Positions 30,053 through 40,400 of a stretch of 62,711 nucleotides of DNA are shown in pieces. A model generated the notes under the pieces. The model made no database searches. It was given only the letters and a program-made list of their open reading frames with translations, and had not been told where the DNA came from. Origin of the DNA: a virus; IMG/VR virus record IMGVR_UViG_3300017746_000010, positions 1 to 62,711 of that record; one strand, 5' to 3'. The position numbers were made by a program, and so were the translations under genes. Position 1 is the stretch's first letter; the number at the start of each line of letters is the position of its first letter.

Positions 30053-31669
30053 TTAAGAATAAATATAAATATCTTGGTTACTGCCTACAAATATGTTACC
30101 TTTTTTAGTATATTTAGCAATTGTTGTTGTTGGTAAAGCACCTGAAGCACCTTCAACAATTATTCCCATAAATGCGTCTGGGGCAATTGTATTACCTGCT
30201 GGATTAAATGAACCTGTAACACCCCATCTTGTTAATGCTGAATCGTAAGCGAAAGCTTCACCATCTGCTGGGCCTGTTTGTTGTATAGAAATACCACCAT
30301 CTCCAGTTGAAGTTGATCCAGAAGCCATTCTAATGAATCTATCCGCAACATCTAAATCTGTAGTTGAAGCAAATGAAGCAGTACCTTGAACTACTAAGTT
30401 CCTAGCAACTGTCATGTCTCTTGCAACAGATAAATCTTGTCCGATTGTTACATCTAATGGTTGTGATAGTGTATATGTTCCACTTGATTCTGCTACTGTT
30501 ATTTCGTTTGCAGTACCTTGAATAACAACATTACCACCTAATGAAATGTCTGAATTATTTGAACCATCACTAAAGTTAATACTAGAGTTTGCTAATTTTC
30601 CATTTGCAATTGAACCAGCTAATTTATCGTTAGATATAGAACCAGCTAATTGAGCATTTGTTATTGTACCACTTAAGTTTGATGTTAAGTATCCTGTTGC
30701 GTCTGCTAAATCAAATGCTGGTGTAGCATCTGTTCCACCTAATGTTAAAGTAACACCACCTACAGACATTGTAGAATTTGCTAATTTAGCATTTGCGATT
30801 GAACCTGCTAACATTGCATTAGTAATACCTAATGCTTTAACATTTAATGCATCTCCAGTAATTTCAATTGATGTATCATCAACACCTACACTTAATGCTG
30901 TACCAGCACCACCTGCTAAACCAGCACCTGCAACTGAAGTTGCAATTTGAGTTGCTGTAATTCCTGCATCTGCTACTTTAACACCACTTGCTCCTACAGA
31001 TAATGTAGAACCATCTGCATCTACTGCAAAAGTTCTAGCTACATTACCATCATAAGCAGTTCCTGATAAACCATTACCAGCAGTTAAGTCTTCTAGATCT
31101 GTAATAACATCTCCTTGGAATGAACCACTAAATGAACCACTTGCAGTTACACCTGTTAATGTTAAGCCTGCTATTGAAGCTGCTGTAGCACCTAATGCTA
31201 CTGATGTTGAACCAATTGTTATACTACTATTTGTTAATTGTGAGTTTGTAACATCTGCTAAAGCACCACCTAATGTAACTGTACCAGTAGTTGTAATTCC
31301 ACCACCTGGAGAAGTTGATAATGTAATACCATTAACTGTTCCTGTAGCATCTACTTCTGTTACTGTACCTGATCCTAATCCTGAAGCTGCGATACTAATA
31401 CCACCTGCTGAATTTGTTACTGTAATATTTGCTCCACCAGTAAGAGTTGCTAATACAGGATCTGCTCCTGTTGAACCAATTACTAATTGACCGTTTGTAG
31501 CTTGACCTAGAGCTGTTACCGCACCGGTTCCACTACCTAGAAGTACACCACCATCTGTGAGAGTAGCTGCTCCTGTACCACCCGAGGCTACGGGTAAGGC
31601 TGTATCTAATGCTAAGGAGTCTAAGACTGCTTGCGATCCGGATACGATTACTTTTTTCCAAGTTGCCAT
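30053..31669 (-). CDS. tail-fibre-like structural protein with short beta repeats, 538 aa
   Basis: The N-terminus MATWKKVIVSGSQAVLDSL matches the anchor tag of both S74-ending collagen fibres. Instead of collagen triplets, residues about 210-360 hold degenerate repeats such as ITNAMLAGSIANAKLANS and ITNAQLAGSISNDKLAGS, expected to build a stacked beta structure. The rest is Gly/Ser/Thr-rich. No S74 domain is present at the C-terminus (QDIYIYS). Probably a fibre or fibre-base protein using the same attachment site as the collagen-like fibres. Confidence 0.75.
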   Translation of the reverse strand: MATWKKVIVSGSQAVLDSLALDTALPVASGGTGAATLTDGGVLLGSGTGAVTALGQATNGQLVIGSTGADPVLATLTGGANITVTNSAGGISIAASGLGSGTVTEVDATGTVNGITLSTSPGGGITTTGTVTLGGALADVTNSQLTNSSITIGSTSVALGATAASIAGLTLTGVTASGSFSGSFQGDVITDLEDLTAGNGLSGTAYDGNVARTFAVDADGSTLSVGASGVKVADAGITATQIATSVAGAGLAGGAGTALSVGVDDTSIEITGDALNVKALGITNAMLAGSIANAKLANSTMSVGGVTLTLGGTDATPAFDLADATGYLTSNLSGTITNAQLAGSISNDKLAGSIANGKLANSSINFSDGSNNSDISLGGNVVIQGTANEITVAESSGTYTLSQPLDVTIGQDLSVARDMTVARNLVVQGTASFASTTDLDVADRFIRMASGSTSTGDGGISIQQTGPADGEAFAYDSALTRWGVTGSFNPAGNTIAPDAFMGIIVEGASGALPTTTIAKYTKKGNIFVGSNQDIYIYS

Positions 31670-31706
31670 TGATTAATTGTTTTTTAAGTTAATTATTATT
31701 TGTTTT

Positions 31707-31717
31707 ATTATACATAT
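31707..31717 (-). promoter_or_regulatory. late-promoter-like site with one mismatch, ATATGTATAAT
   Basis: The coding strand reads CATATGTATAATAAAA in the 87-base gap before the 538-residue gene (start at 31669), one base different from the exact motif. The gap is otherwise AT-rich and featureless. Confidence 0.35.
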
Positions 31718-31756
31718 GCAACTTGAATTTTATAATTCATTTTTTAAATATTTTTT

Positions 31757-32794
31757 TTATGGATTTATTCCTACATAAACTGATGATGTAGTATAATATA
31801 ATCCTCCTACTATTGCTGTTGGAACACCATCTGCTCCTTCTCTAGCTCTAAATATAGCTGTTCCTTCTTCGTCTATATCAAATAAACTTTGTGAAGTAGC
31901 TGCTGCATTTGCTATTAAGAAATTTTCGTTATTGTTTAGTAGTATTTTTGCACTACCAGTCATATCAATACTACCTGATATTTCTGCTGAACCTGTAAAT
32001 GGGAAACCTGATCCTGCTGAACCAGATGTTAAAGCATCCATTACATTACTTGCCATTATTTGACCTGCTGCAAATCCAAAGCTATTATTTATACTAGCAT
32101 CTGAACCTTGGAACATTGGACCTACTTGATTTTTAGATCCTATATTATATAATACACCTTGTGATGTAGTTGAAAAATAAGTCATACCAGTTGGTAATCC
32201 ATTCATATCTCCTCCACTTGAAGTAAGATAAAGATTTACTTCACCTCCTGTAACACCTGCGGGTCTACTTTGTACATTTGAGACTTTAAACTGTGCAAAT
32301 TGTCCTGTTCTTTGTGTTCCTGCAACACCATCTAGTGCTACTGGAATTGCAAATGCAAATTCTAAATCACCTGCCTTATATTCTGAATCATCACTACCTG
32401 TAACACTACTAGCATTAATATTAGTTTGACCACCAGGGAAAGTTAATGAACCAGATTCAATAAATAATTGTCCTGGTCCTGGGTCTACTCTTAATAGTTG
32501 CCCTGTGTTTGAAGATGCTGCATTACCTGATACTACTATAGTAGCATTAGGTGAAGCACCTGTTATACTTTGAACTGTTACTTTTGATCCGAACGGGCCT
32601 GAAGCTATTAACTCCATTCCAACTCTTAATTCAGATACACCAAAATAACTAGTTCCATTATCAGCGACGTTAGTAATTGTATTTGAGCTATTTGTAGTGT
32701 TTCCGTTTAATCTTATAAATTGGTTAGCTCCAATAGTATCTGTAAAAATTGATCCTATCGATAAACTACCAAATAATAATTGTTCTGTCGCCAT
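31757..32794 (-). CDS. virion structural protein, fibre region, 345 aa
   Basis: The Gly/Ser/Thr-rich sequence alternates short strands (TIVVSGNAASSNTGQLLRVD, GSAEISGSIDMTGSAKILL). The C-terminal AIVGGLYYTTSSVYVGINP resembles the end of several T4-like fibre-associated proteins. No enzyme motif is visible. It lies between the 538-residue fibre-like protein and the smallest collagen-like protein and is probably another fibre or fibre-base component. Confidence 0.6.
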   Translation of the reverse strand: MATEQLLFGSLSIGSIFTDTIGANQFIRLNGNTTNSSNTITNVADNGTSYFGVSELRVGMELIASGPFGSKVTVQSITGASPNATIVVSGNAASSNTGQLLRVDPGPGQLFIESGSLTFPGGQTNINASSVTGSDDSEYKAGDLEFAFAIPVALDGVAGTQRTGQFAQFKVSNVQSRPAGVTGGEVNLYLTSSGGDMNGLPTGMTYFSTTSQGVLYNIGSKNQVGPMFQGSDASINNSFGFAAGQIMASNVMDALTSGSAGSGFPFTGSAEISGSIDMTGSAKILLNNNENFLIANAAATSQSLFDIDEEGTAIFRAREGADGVPTAIVGGLYYTTSSVYVGINP

Positions 32795-32817
32795 TTATAT
32801 AAATTTATATTTTATTA

Positions 32818-34593
32818 TTATAAAGTATAACCTTTTAATACTACAGGTGCAAATTCACCTACGTTTGTAATTGTTGCAATGTTTGAATTTGATGATCTAT
32901 TGTATTTAACCTGTGGAGCAAGTGCTGTTGTATAAGTACCACCTCCAGAATCTTTTTGTCCTGCAAATTGCATTGAATTTATATTTTGGAATGCTGCTCC
33001 TTTAAATCCTGATCCATTTTCTTCATCAACAGGGAATGTAATTGCTATATCATCTCCTTGACTTGCTGCATATAAATTCATTGTGTTTAATTGAGCACTA
33101 CCACTAATTCCTCCTGGGGATGTAATAGTAATTGCTGTAACACTATCTGTTCCATTTAATGTTAAACTTGCACTAAAACATGGTATATAAGCTGCTTGTG
33201 TTCCTGATGTGTCACCTGAATTTGTAAATCCTTGTGCTTTAAAGCTATTAGCATCTACTAATGTTATAGCACAACTGTTAAAGTTACTATCTCCTACATT
33301 TCTAAAATATGCAACATCTCCTGTTGATAAACCGTGAGCTGCAGATGTAAATGTTACTTCAGTTCCTGATCTTGACCATGCTGTACCACCCATATAATTT
33401 CCTGTTGACATTAAACTAAGTTTAACATCTGTTGAAGTAAATACATTATATCTTACTTGAGAATTAAATACTGTAGCTGAGCCACCACCTGATCCAGTAG
33501 TACCTTGTGTACCATCTGTTCCTTGTGATCCTGTTGTACCATCTGTTCCTTGTGGTCCATTTGTACCAACTGCACCTTGTGTTCCTGTTCCTACTTCACC
33601 TTTTTGTCCTTTTGATCCATCTGTACCTTGTGTTCCATTAGTACCTTGAGCTCCATTTGTTCCTTGAGCACCATCAGTACCTTGAGTACCATCTGTTCCT
33701 TGTGTTCCATTAGCACCTTGTGTTCCTGCACCTGTAGCACCTTGAGCACCTGTACCAATTTCTCCTTTTTGTCCTTTTGTACCATCTGTACCTTGTGTAC
33801 CACCTGCACCTTGTGTTCCTGCTCCAATTGCACCTTGAGATCCAATTGCTCCTTGAGTACCATTTGGTCCTGTTGTACCATCTGTTCCTTGTGCACCTAT
33901 TGTTCCTTGTGTTCCTGCACCTGTTTCACCTTGTGAACCTGCAGGTCCTGTTGTACCTGTATTTCCTTGAGCACCAGTGTTACCTGTTATACCTTGAACA
34001 CTATCTCCTTGATCACCTTTAGTTCCATTTGCACCTTGTGGTCCATTTGAACCTATAGCACCTTGAGCACCAGCTGATCCATTAGTACCATCTGTTCCTT
34101 GAGGACCTACTGGTCCTGTTTCACCTTGTGATCCTGCACTACCTGCTGTACCTTGAGCTCCTGATCCACCTTGTGAACCATTTGAACCATTAGCACCAGT
34201 TGCACCTTGAGCACCACCACCACCTGTATTTCCTTGAGTACCTACAGCACCTTGGCTTCCATTTGCACCTGTAGTACCTTGAGCACCAGCAGCACCTTGA
34301 GATCCTGCTGCAGCACTAGCAGAATAAAGTAAACCTGTTGAATCAATGGCAACAAAACCATACGAACCTGGTAAAGCTGAACCTGTGTTCATTGCTACTT
34401 GTTTTAATTGAAAATTAGAAACATTAGCTGATGATCCAGTTTGTTGGATAAATGATCCTGTTAAAAGTACGGAACCTGATACTTCAATATCGTATGCTTC
34501 GGCTCCGGTAAATGCTTGGACTGATTGAGAAACTTGTGCTGCTTCTATTGTTTGTCCAGTAGCTATACCTGTTATTGTAAATTGTTTTGCCAT
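32818..34593 (-). CDS. collagen-like virion protein, 591 aa
   Basis: Residues 1-95 are a beta-rich head that includes AEAYDIEVSGSVLLTGSF. Residues about 96-368 are Gly-X-Y triplets, dominated by GAQ, GTQ, GTD, GTN and GPQ with GQK groups at intervals. Residues about 369-591 form a separate C-terminal domain rich in strands, with no S74 motif. Its N-terminus differs from the tag of the larger fibres, so it may attach elsewhere, perhaps as a whisker or short fibre. A late-promoter motif ends 17 bases before its start. Confidence 0.85.
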   Translation of the reverse strand: MAKQFTITGIATGQTIEAAQVSQSVQAFTGAEAYDIEVSGSVLLTGSFIQQTGSSANVSNFQLKQVAMNTGSALPGSYGFVAIDSTGLLYSASAAAGSQGAAGAQGTTGANGSQGAVGTQGNTGGGGAQGATGANGSNGSQGGSGAQGTAGSAGSQGETGPVGPQGTDGTNGSAGAQGAIGSNGPQGANGTKGDQGDSVQGITGNTGAQGNTGTTGPAGSQGETGAGTQGTIGAQGTDGTTGPNGTQGAIGSQGAIGAGTQGAGGTQGTDGTKGQKGEIGTGAQGATGAGTQGANGTQGTDGTQGTDGAQGTNGAQGTNGTQGTDGSKGQKGEVGTGTQGAVGTNGPQGTDGTTGSQGTDGTQGTTGSGGGSATVFNSQVRYNVFTSTDVKLSLMSTGNYMGGTAWSRSGTEVTFTSAAHGLSTGDVAYFRNVGDSNFNSCAITLVDANSFKAQGFTNSGDTSGTQAAYIPCFSASLTLNGTDSVTAITITSPGGISGSAQLNTMNLYAASQGDDIAITFPVDEENGSGFKGAAFQNINSMQFAGQKDSGGGTYTTALAPQVKYNRSSNSNIATITNVGEFAPVVLKGYTL

Positions 34594-34610
34594 GGTAAAA
34601 GTTCTATTTT

Positions 34611-34621
34611 ATTATAAATAT
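34611..34621 (-). promoter_or_regulatory. candidate late promoter, ATATTTATAAT
   Basis: An exact motif copy 17 bases before the start of the 591-residue collagen-like gene, in a 35-base gap. Confidence 0.55.
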
Positions 34622-34628
34622 TATAAAT

Positions 34629-35729
34629 TTATTGTCTATCTATATTTACTAATATAGTTGTGTCAGTTGTTCTAGAAGTAGGCAAAGGTTGCGCTAACTT
34701 ACCGACTGCAACTAACTCATTATTATTGTTATACATACCAACTGTTGTAACAAAAGGTGAAAAGAACGATGAAGTTACATAATTGTAAACTGTACCATCA
34801 TTACTAGAACCTGATATTGTAGTTGGGTTTAAAGTGTAATTAAATTCACTTTCTGCAACTGTACATTTGTATTGCGTCTCATAAATAGTGAAAGAAGATG
34901 AGAATGAACAAGTAATATTAATACCTGTAGTAAAATTTTCTACATCATCAATTCCGATAGTTCTTCCACCATAGATTGATTGTTGGTCTCCATACTCAGA
35001 ACTACCATATAAACTACCGCTTTCGCCTGTAGCTTCTGTTCTAGTACCTCCTGTAAAGACTACCATTCCGTGTTCATATATAACATTTCCTACAACAATT
35101 GAAGAGGTAACATTAGGACTAGTCCTCATTAATATACCTTCTCCATCATCATAATAACTACCACTTTCAGTTGTTATCTTTAAAGATTGAGGTTGTATGA
35201 AATCACCAAACATTGATTTAGGTATTGACATAACTCCAATAGTTGGAGATTTTATTTCTTTACCATAAATGGCTTCACCATATTTTGATAATGGATTACC
35301 ATATTGTGCTAAACCTACTGTTGTTTCATATGAACTTGTAGGCCAATATTTTCTTGGGTTTAAATCTGTTTGATTGTAATTATAATAACCATTTCCATCA
35401 ATTTTACCTATTACAAGTCCATCAGGTTGAAATGATGGTGTATTAATAGGTTGAACTTCTCCATCACTACCTGAAAGGTAGTTTTTATAGTAAAGTTGTT
35501 CTATTGAAAAATATACTTGAGATTGTGAATATTCACTTGAACCTGTTGAATAGGCATTACGTGTGTAATCCCAAGTTGAAGATCCTGTAGTATTAAATTT
35601 ATTTCCTGTATATCGTTGAATATTGACGTTAGTGGCAGTCATACCACTACCGCTAAAGGTAAATGCTTTAGTTACCTCTAAAGGTGATACTATTATATCT
35701 TGTGAATTTAGTGTTTTGTACGCCGCCAT
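34629..35729 (-). CDS. T4-like virion structural protein, 366 aa, paralogue of next gene upstream
   Basis: The protein shares its C-terminal third with the 35736-36779 product: SEFNYTLNPTTISG, YNYVTSSFFSPFVTTVGMYN and ELVAVGKLAQPLP match the equivalent blocks there. The mid-part has SYYDDGEGILM and GNVIYEHGMVVFTGG, which I recall from conserved virion proteins of marine T4-like phages. A neck, whisker or fibre-base role is likely. It starts six bases after the stop of its paralogue. Confidence 0.65.
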   Translation of the reverse strand: MAAYKTLNSQDIIVSPLEVTKAFTFSGSGMTATNVNIQRYTGNKFNTTGSSTWDYTRNAYSTGSSEYSQSQVYFSIEQLYYKNYLSGSDGEVQPINTPSFQPDGLVIGKIDGNGYYNYNQTDLNPRKYWPTSSYETTVGLAQYGNPLSKYGEAIYGKEIKSPTIGVMSIPKSMFGDFIQPQSLKITTESGSYYDDGEGILMRTSPNVTSSIVVGNVIYEHGMVVFTGGTRTEATGESGSLYGSSEYGDQQSIYGGRTIGIDDVENFTTGINITCSFSSSFTIYETQYKCTVAESEFNYTLNPTTISGSSNDGTVYNYVTSSFFSPFVTTVGMYNNNNELVAVGKLAQPLPTSRTTDTTILVNIDRQ

Positions 35730-35735
35730 TCATTC

Positions 35736-36779
35736 TTAAAAATCTAATTTAACTCTAACTAAAGCTTCTTTTGTAAAGTCTTTGTTTAAAGGTTTTGATA
35801 ATTTTGCAACTGCTAATAATTCATTACCATCATTATACAAACCAATTGTTGTCATATATGTTTGAGGGTTGTTAATAAAGTAGTTATATATTACTTCACC
35901 AGTTGATCCTGAAATATATGATGGGTTTTCAGAGTAATTAAATTCACTATTTCTTGCTCTAACAAATACGAAATCTGAAGTAATTGTTTCTTCTGAATTT
36001 AAAGCAAATCCTGAACCTGATTGCATTGGGCCTAATAATCTTAATGGATTATTACCTTGTGTATTTAATGAAGTATTTGTACCTAAATTTAAACCTTCTT
36101 CAGAATCTAAATCTAATGCTGCTCCATTTAATAATATTGTTCCAATATCCGGTAAAAATAAACCATATGAACCTTGTGTTGTAGTGTAACCTAAACCACC
36201 TGATCCTGAATTATATGCTACACCATCTGAACCACTAATTACTTGATATGCTCTTGTTGTACCATAATATGTTGGTACAATTACCATTTTAGAATTATCT
36301 GTTAAAAATAATGTTTTATTTGCATTTGATGTTATTGAACTACTTAAAATAAGATTTAATGAGCCTGGGAATAGGGCTTGTTTATATCTTGATCTTTCTA
36401 TACTTAGAGCATAAAATGCACTTTGAGAAACTTCTCCAAATACAAATTGTGCATTTTCATCCTCTAACACTAATGTTCTATACTGACCATAAATTGTTGA
36501 TGCAGGAGAAACATTTGGTGCAGCTGTTTGGTTATATGCTAAAGCACCTCCACCATCTTGCTGACCATAAGCTATTTCAAATTGAGCTTCAAAATCAGGA
36601 GCACCTGATTGTGTGTTAAAAACTGTTGTATAATATACTCCAGACTGACCATTAATTTGGTTAGATTGAGTAAACATGCTATCAGATGTTAAAGCTGGTT
36701 CATTACCAGTCCAACAAGTTTGAGTCTGTGCTTGTGCACTTACTACAAAATCATCTGCTTCTAATCTTTTAAATCCCAT
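35736..36779 (-). CDS. T4-like virion structural protein, 347 aa
   Basis: The C-terminus has the block ARNSEFNYSENPSYISG, then YMTTIGLYNDGNELLAVAKL and SKPLNKDFTKEALVRVKLDF, a conserved ending I recall in structural proteins of marine T4-like phages. The mid region includes DIGTILLNGAALDLDSEEG. It is paralogous to 34629-35729 and lies ten bases after the stop of the 221-residue structural gene. Together the three form a small virion-protein module. Confidence 0.65.
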   Translation of the reverse strand: MGFKRLEADDFVVSAQAQTQTCWTGNEPALTSDSMFTQSNQINGQSGVYYTTVFNTQSGAPDFEAQFEIAYGQQDGGGALAYNQTAAPNVSPASTIYGQYRTLVLEDENAQFVFGEVSQSAFYALSIERSRYKQALFPGSLNLILSSSITSNANKTLFLTDNSKMVIVPTYYGTTRAYQVISGSDGVAYNSGSGGLGYTTTQGSYGLFLPDIGTILLNGAALDLDSEEGLNLGTNTSLNTQGNNPLRLLGPMQSGSGFALNSEETITSDFVFVRARNSEFNYSENPSYISGSTGEVIYNYFINNPQTYMTTIGLYNDGNELLAVAKLSKPLNKDFTKEALVRVKLDF

Positions 36780-36789
36780 TGTTTTTTAT

Positions 36790-37455
36790 TTATGTTGTTG
36801 ATTTATTTATAGTAATTGGAATAGTAATTCTAGCACCACTATCTAAACCTGTTACTGTTAATGTACTTAATAATGTCGAATTTGATCCAAATAATGTATT
36901 TACTGTAGTTGCTCTTAAATTAACTTGAGTACCTACTACTGTAGATGATACATTAGTTCCAATTGTTACAGTTGCAGAAGCATTTGCATCAGCTGCTGCT
37001 GTTGTATTAATACCTTGTCCATTAAATGTATTTAATAATCTTACATCCGCAATTGTTGCTGCATATCCTGCTGTTTCAAATACTTGATCATTACCTAAAT
37101 AATTCAATGTTTGTGGTGTTATTGCTAACTGGGCTCCTTGTTGTAGTGAAATTGCTGAATAACCTACATCTAATACTGGTAGTTTAGCTGTACCTCTTGG
37201 TAACGTAGCTAGTTTATACTTCATTATTTGTGATTCCTCAGGAAATGCTTCTAATAAAGGCATTCCATCTATAGCTTCTCCATAATAAGCCGATCCTGAT
37301 GGATGGTTTGGATTGTATAGTGTATAATCGATTTCATCGTCTGCAAGTGCAAATTGTGTGATTCTAAAAGAACCATCGTTGGCAGCTAATAACTCTCTTC
37401 CTTTTGTAGTCAATATAGCGTCAACTGTTATTACTGAATTATTTAAATATCCCAT
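36790..37455 (-). CDS. conserved virion structural protein, 221 aa
   Basis: The N-terminus is highly characteristic: TTKGRELLAANDGSFRITQF and FALADDEIDYTLYNPNHPSG, then GEAIDGMPLLEAFPEE and MKYKLATLPRGTAKLP. I recall this run of motifs from a conserved structural protein of marine T4-like phages. The C-terminal half is a separate Thr/Ala-rich strand domain (ATVTIGTNVSSTVVG). The gene is preceded by one exact late-promoter motif and a near copy. Confidence 0.7.
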   Translation of the reverse strand: MGYLNNSVITVDAILTTKGRELLAANDGSFRITQFALADDEIDYTLYNPNHPSGSAYYGEAIDGMPLLEAFPEESQIMKYKLATLPRGTAKLPVLDVGYSAISLQQGAQLAITPQTLNYLGNDQVFETAGYAATIADVRLLNTFNGQGINTTAAADANASATVTIGTNVSSTVVGTQVNLRATTVNTLFGSNSTLLSTLTVTGLDSGARITIPITINKSTT

Positions 37456-37485
37456 TGTTGTTTTTTTATATAAATATTGTTATAT

Positions 37486-37496
37486 GTTATAAATAT
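37486..37496 (-). promoter_or_regulatory. candidate late promoter, ATATTTATAAC, with near-duplicate
   Basis: The exact motif ends 30 bases before the start at 37455. A second ATATTTATA core lies at 37469-37477, so the two are in tandem about 19 bases apart. Confidence 0.55.
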
Positions 37497-37497
37497 G

Positions 37498-40400
37498 TTA
37501 CTCTATTAGTTTCTTATCTCTTAGGTCACGAACTACTTCATCTGGCGTGACATCTATCTCTACTACTGGGAATTCCGGTTTAAGAATACCAGTAGGTGTA
37601 TTATCTCTTTTTAATAATGGCTTTATATATTCTATAAAACTACCTGATTGTTCCATTATTGTTGTTGATCCTGATGCTTCTGACCCTGATGCACCACTAC
37701 CACCATCATAACTTAATATTTGATTCGTCGAAGGTACGAACTCTTTTACGGTAGGCAACGAACCATATGGAAATGGTCTATTTATTAATACTGAGTTAGG
37801 AGCACTTATATATCTTCTAATTAGGAAGAAATTTAAATCAACAGATGCCTGAATCGGTTTATCTACAGTTAATTGTAATTTATTTCTACCACTTGCCATG
37901 AAGTTTTGTTCTGGAGATAGTACTTTTATAATTTTATAAGCAAATCTTTCATCGTTTTGGAACCTAATTTCATCATTAATTTGAAATTTATAAGGTACAT
38001 TTGGTAAAGGCCAAGCAGTATCTTGTGGTTCAAAACCTCCTGGGAACATAGGGTTAGTTGAAGCAGTATAAGGTAAATAACCTTGATAATATCCTAAACC
38101 ATAATTGTTATTACCATTTGAAGATGATAATTCAATAACAGTATTTTCTAATAATACATCAGCAGGTAATGAACCTGTAGTAAATGAAATTGTTAAAGGA
38201 TAAGACTGACCAGAAAGGAATGGGTTTTCAAAAAATATTGGAGCTGTATTTCCTCCGTTTGTTAGATCATTAAACATATCAACAGTATAAAAAGTAGTGT
38301 TATCTGTTACATTTGTTATACTACCCGTAAATTGTAAATTAGGGTTAGATCCGTTTGATTGTAATTGTATTTTTCCTTGATTATTACCCGCTCCTATAGC
38401 AATAATCCTATCTAAATAAGTACCAATTGTAGTTGTACCAAAATTATTAGTTTTACTAATAGATATTTGATTTGTACCTTTTTGGTTTTGAAGTACAAAG
38501 GGATCAGTTAATGTTAATTCTAAATCTGCATTTACTGTACCAAAACCAGCAGTTTCTAAATCAAGTATAGAAAATACCAATTTATCTCCTGGAACAAACC
38601 CACCTACTGTTAAATTTGAAAATGGTATATTTTCTTCAATTAAATTAATTGCCGTTCCTGCAGTGTTTGTTGATATAGTAAAGCTTACATCTCCAATATC
38701 TCCTTTACCTGTAGTACTAGATACTGGTAAATTTGCAGATGCATTGTTTGTAACTGTAACAAATGCAGCATTAGAAATGTCCATAAAATTTAAAGCAGGA
38801 TTTTCATTAATAGAACCTGATGCTTTAGTGAAAAATATTCTTCCAACCCCTGGGTTTTGTGCTGAATCAACCAAATAAGGGGAACCATTATTATCTGGAT
38901 CTGATGCATTAGGGTAATATTCAAATGCATTAGAAACTGAACCTTGTTCTGTAACAAAATCCCAATATGGAAAATTAAGAGCATTTGATTGTAAACTTGA
39001 TGCTACTTGATTACCAACTACATTCATTGAAACATAAGGTCCATCTGAAGGTAAAGTTGTTGTAAATGGAAGTGGATTAGCAACAGTACCACCAGTTGCT
39101 CCATCTCCGTGTATTGATACATTAACTGGGTTAAATACATTTCTTTGTGGTTCACCTGTTTGTGTTGTATTTTCTTGATCATATTGTCCAGCAACAAAAA
39201 ATCTATATCTTCTATCACTTTTTAAACTTATATCAGATTGAAATGCAAAATCATAAGTTACAAATTGTACTGTGTTATATGGATCTCCATTATTACTTAC
39301 ATAATTTTCAATATCATTAGCTTCAACAGCAAATGTAAACTCGGTATGTTGTTGATTCCAAGATACATTATCGGATAATGATGTTAGAGGATATGATCTT
39401 TCAGTTCCATTAGGTGTTCCAGGTGTAGTCCCAAGATAAAATGTCATTGTTGGTTCTTGCCTTCCAGTAGAAGAATTATCAGTTAACCAGTCAAATTTTT
39501 CATCTGTCCAATCATTTTCTGCAATTACATTAGCATCTAGATTATCACAAGATTGAAATTTCATTCTTACAGATCCAACTGTTCTTTTATTCCATTTTGT
39601 TTTCTTTTTATTTCTTTTTTTAATAAATTTCTTTGTTTTATATCTAGTAGGAGGAGATGCTGGTAGAACAAATGTACCTCTAATCATATAATCATCACTT
39701 AAATCTCCTGAACCTGAACCTAATGGGTCAGTTGTAAAGAAAATTTCACCTGGGTTTCCAGCATATTCAGTTCCAAATACATTAGTTGGTGCAGAATATG
39801 GGTCTGCGATTGAGGAAGTGATTATAGGTAATTCAATAACACCATTAATATCTGCTGGGTTTGCTCTTTGAATACCAAAACCAGATCCCGTTTCAATATT
39901 AAATTGTGATGCTTGGAATGAACCTGGGGTTTGTGGCATAATTTGACCTTGTTGATCTGCTATACCTTGGGCTATATTAAAATAAGTTACATTATTAGCA
40001 CCTTGATATTGTGCTACTTTACTAGAACCTTGAGATGACATATCATATTCTATAAATGATGATGTTACATTTGATACTTGTTCTGCATTACCTGCAATAG
40101 GAATAGCATCCGCAAATGTGTTTGCTGATGTTTGAGAATACAATAATGGTATAGCTTGTTTTCCTACTTTAAATGTTGTTTGGTACCCATTTAACTGGTC
40201 AAATTGAGTTGAACCTGAAACTTGGTTAATACCTACTTGTCCTAATCCACCTTCATCCCATGTACCTAATACATCATAAGCTGTATATGGTGAAATTAGT
40301 GGATTTAAAGCATCACCACCAGGATTAATCATATATAGTAAGTTAAATTGTGTTTTACTATTAACTACTGGATATGGATCTGTTACCTGATCACAATATG

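Noticed and set aside
30061-30071. TATAAATAT near 30063, upstream of the 66-aa gene
   Set aside because: It lies in the coding end of the 538-aa gene (QDIYIYS) and differs from the 11-base motif at its flank; coincidence in AT-rich codons is likely.
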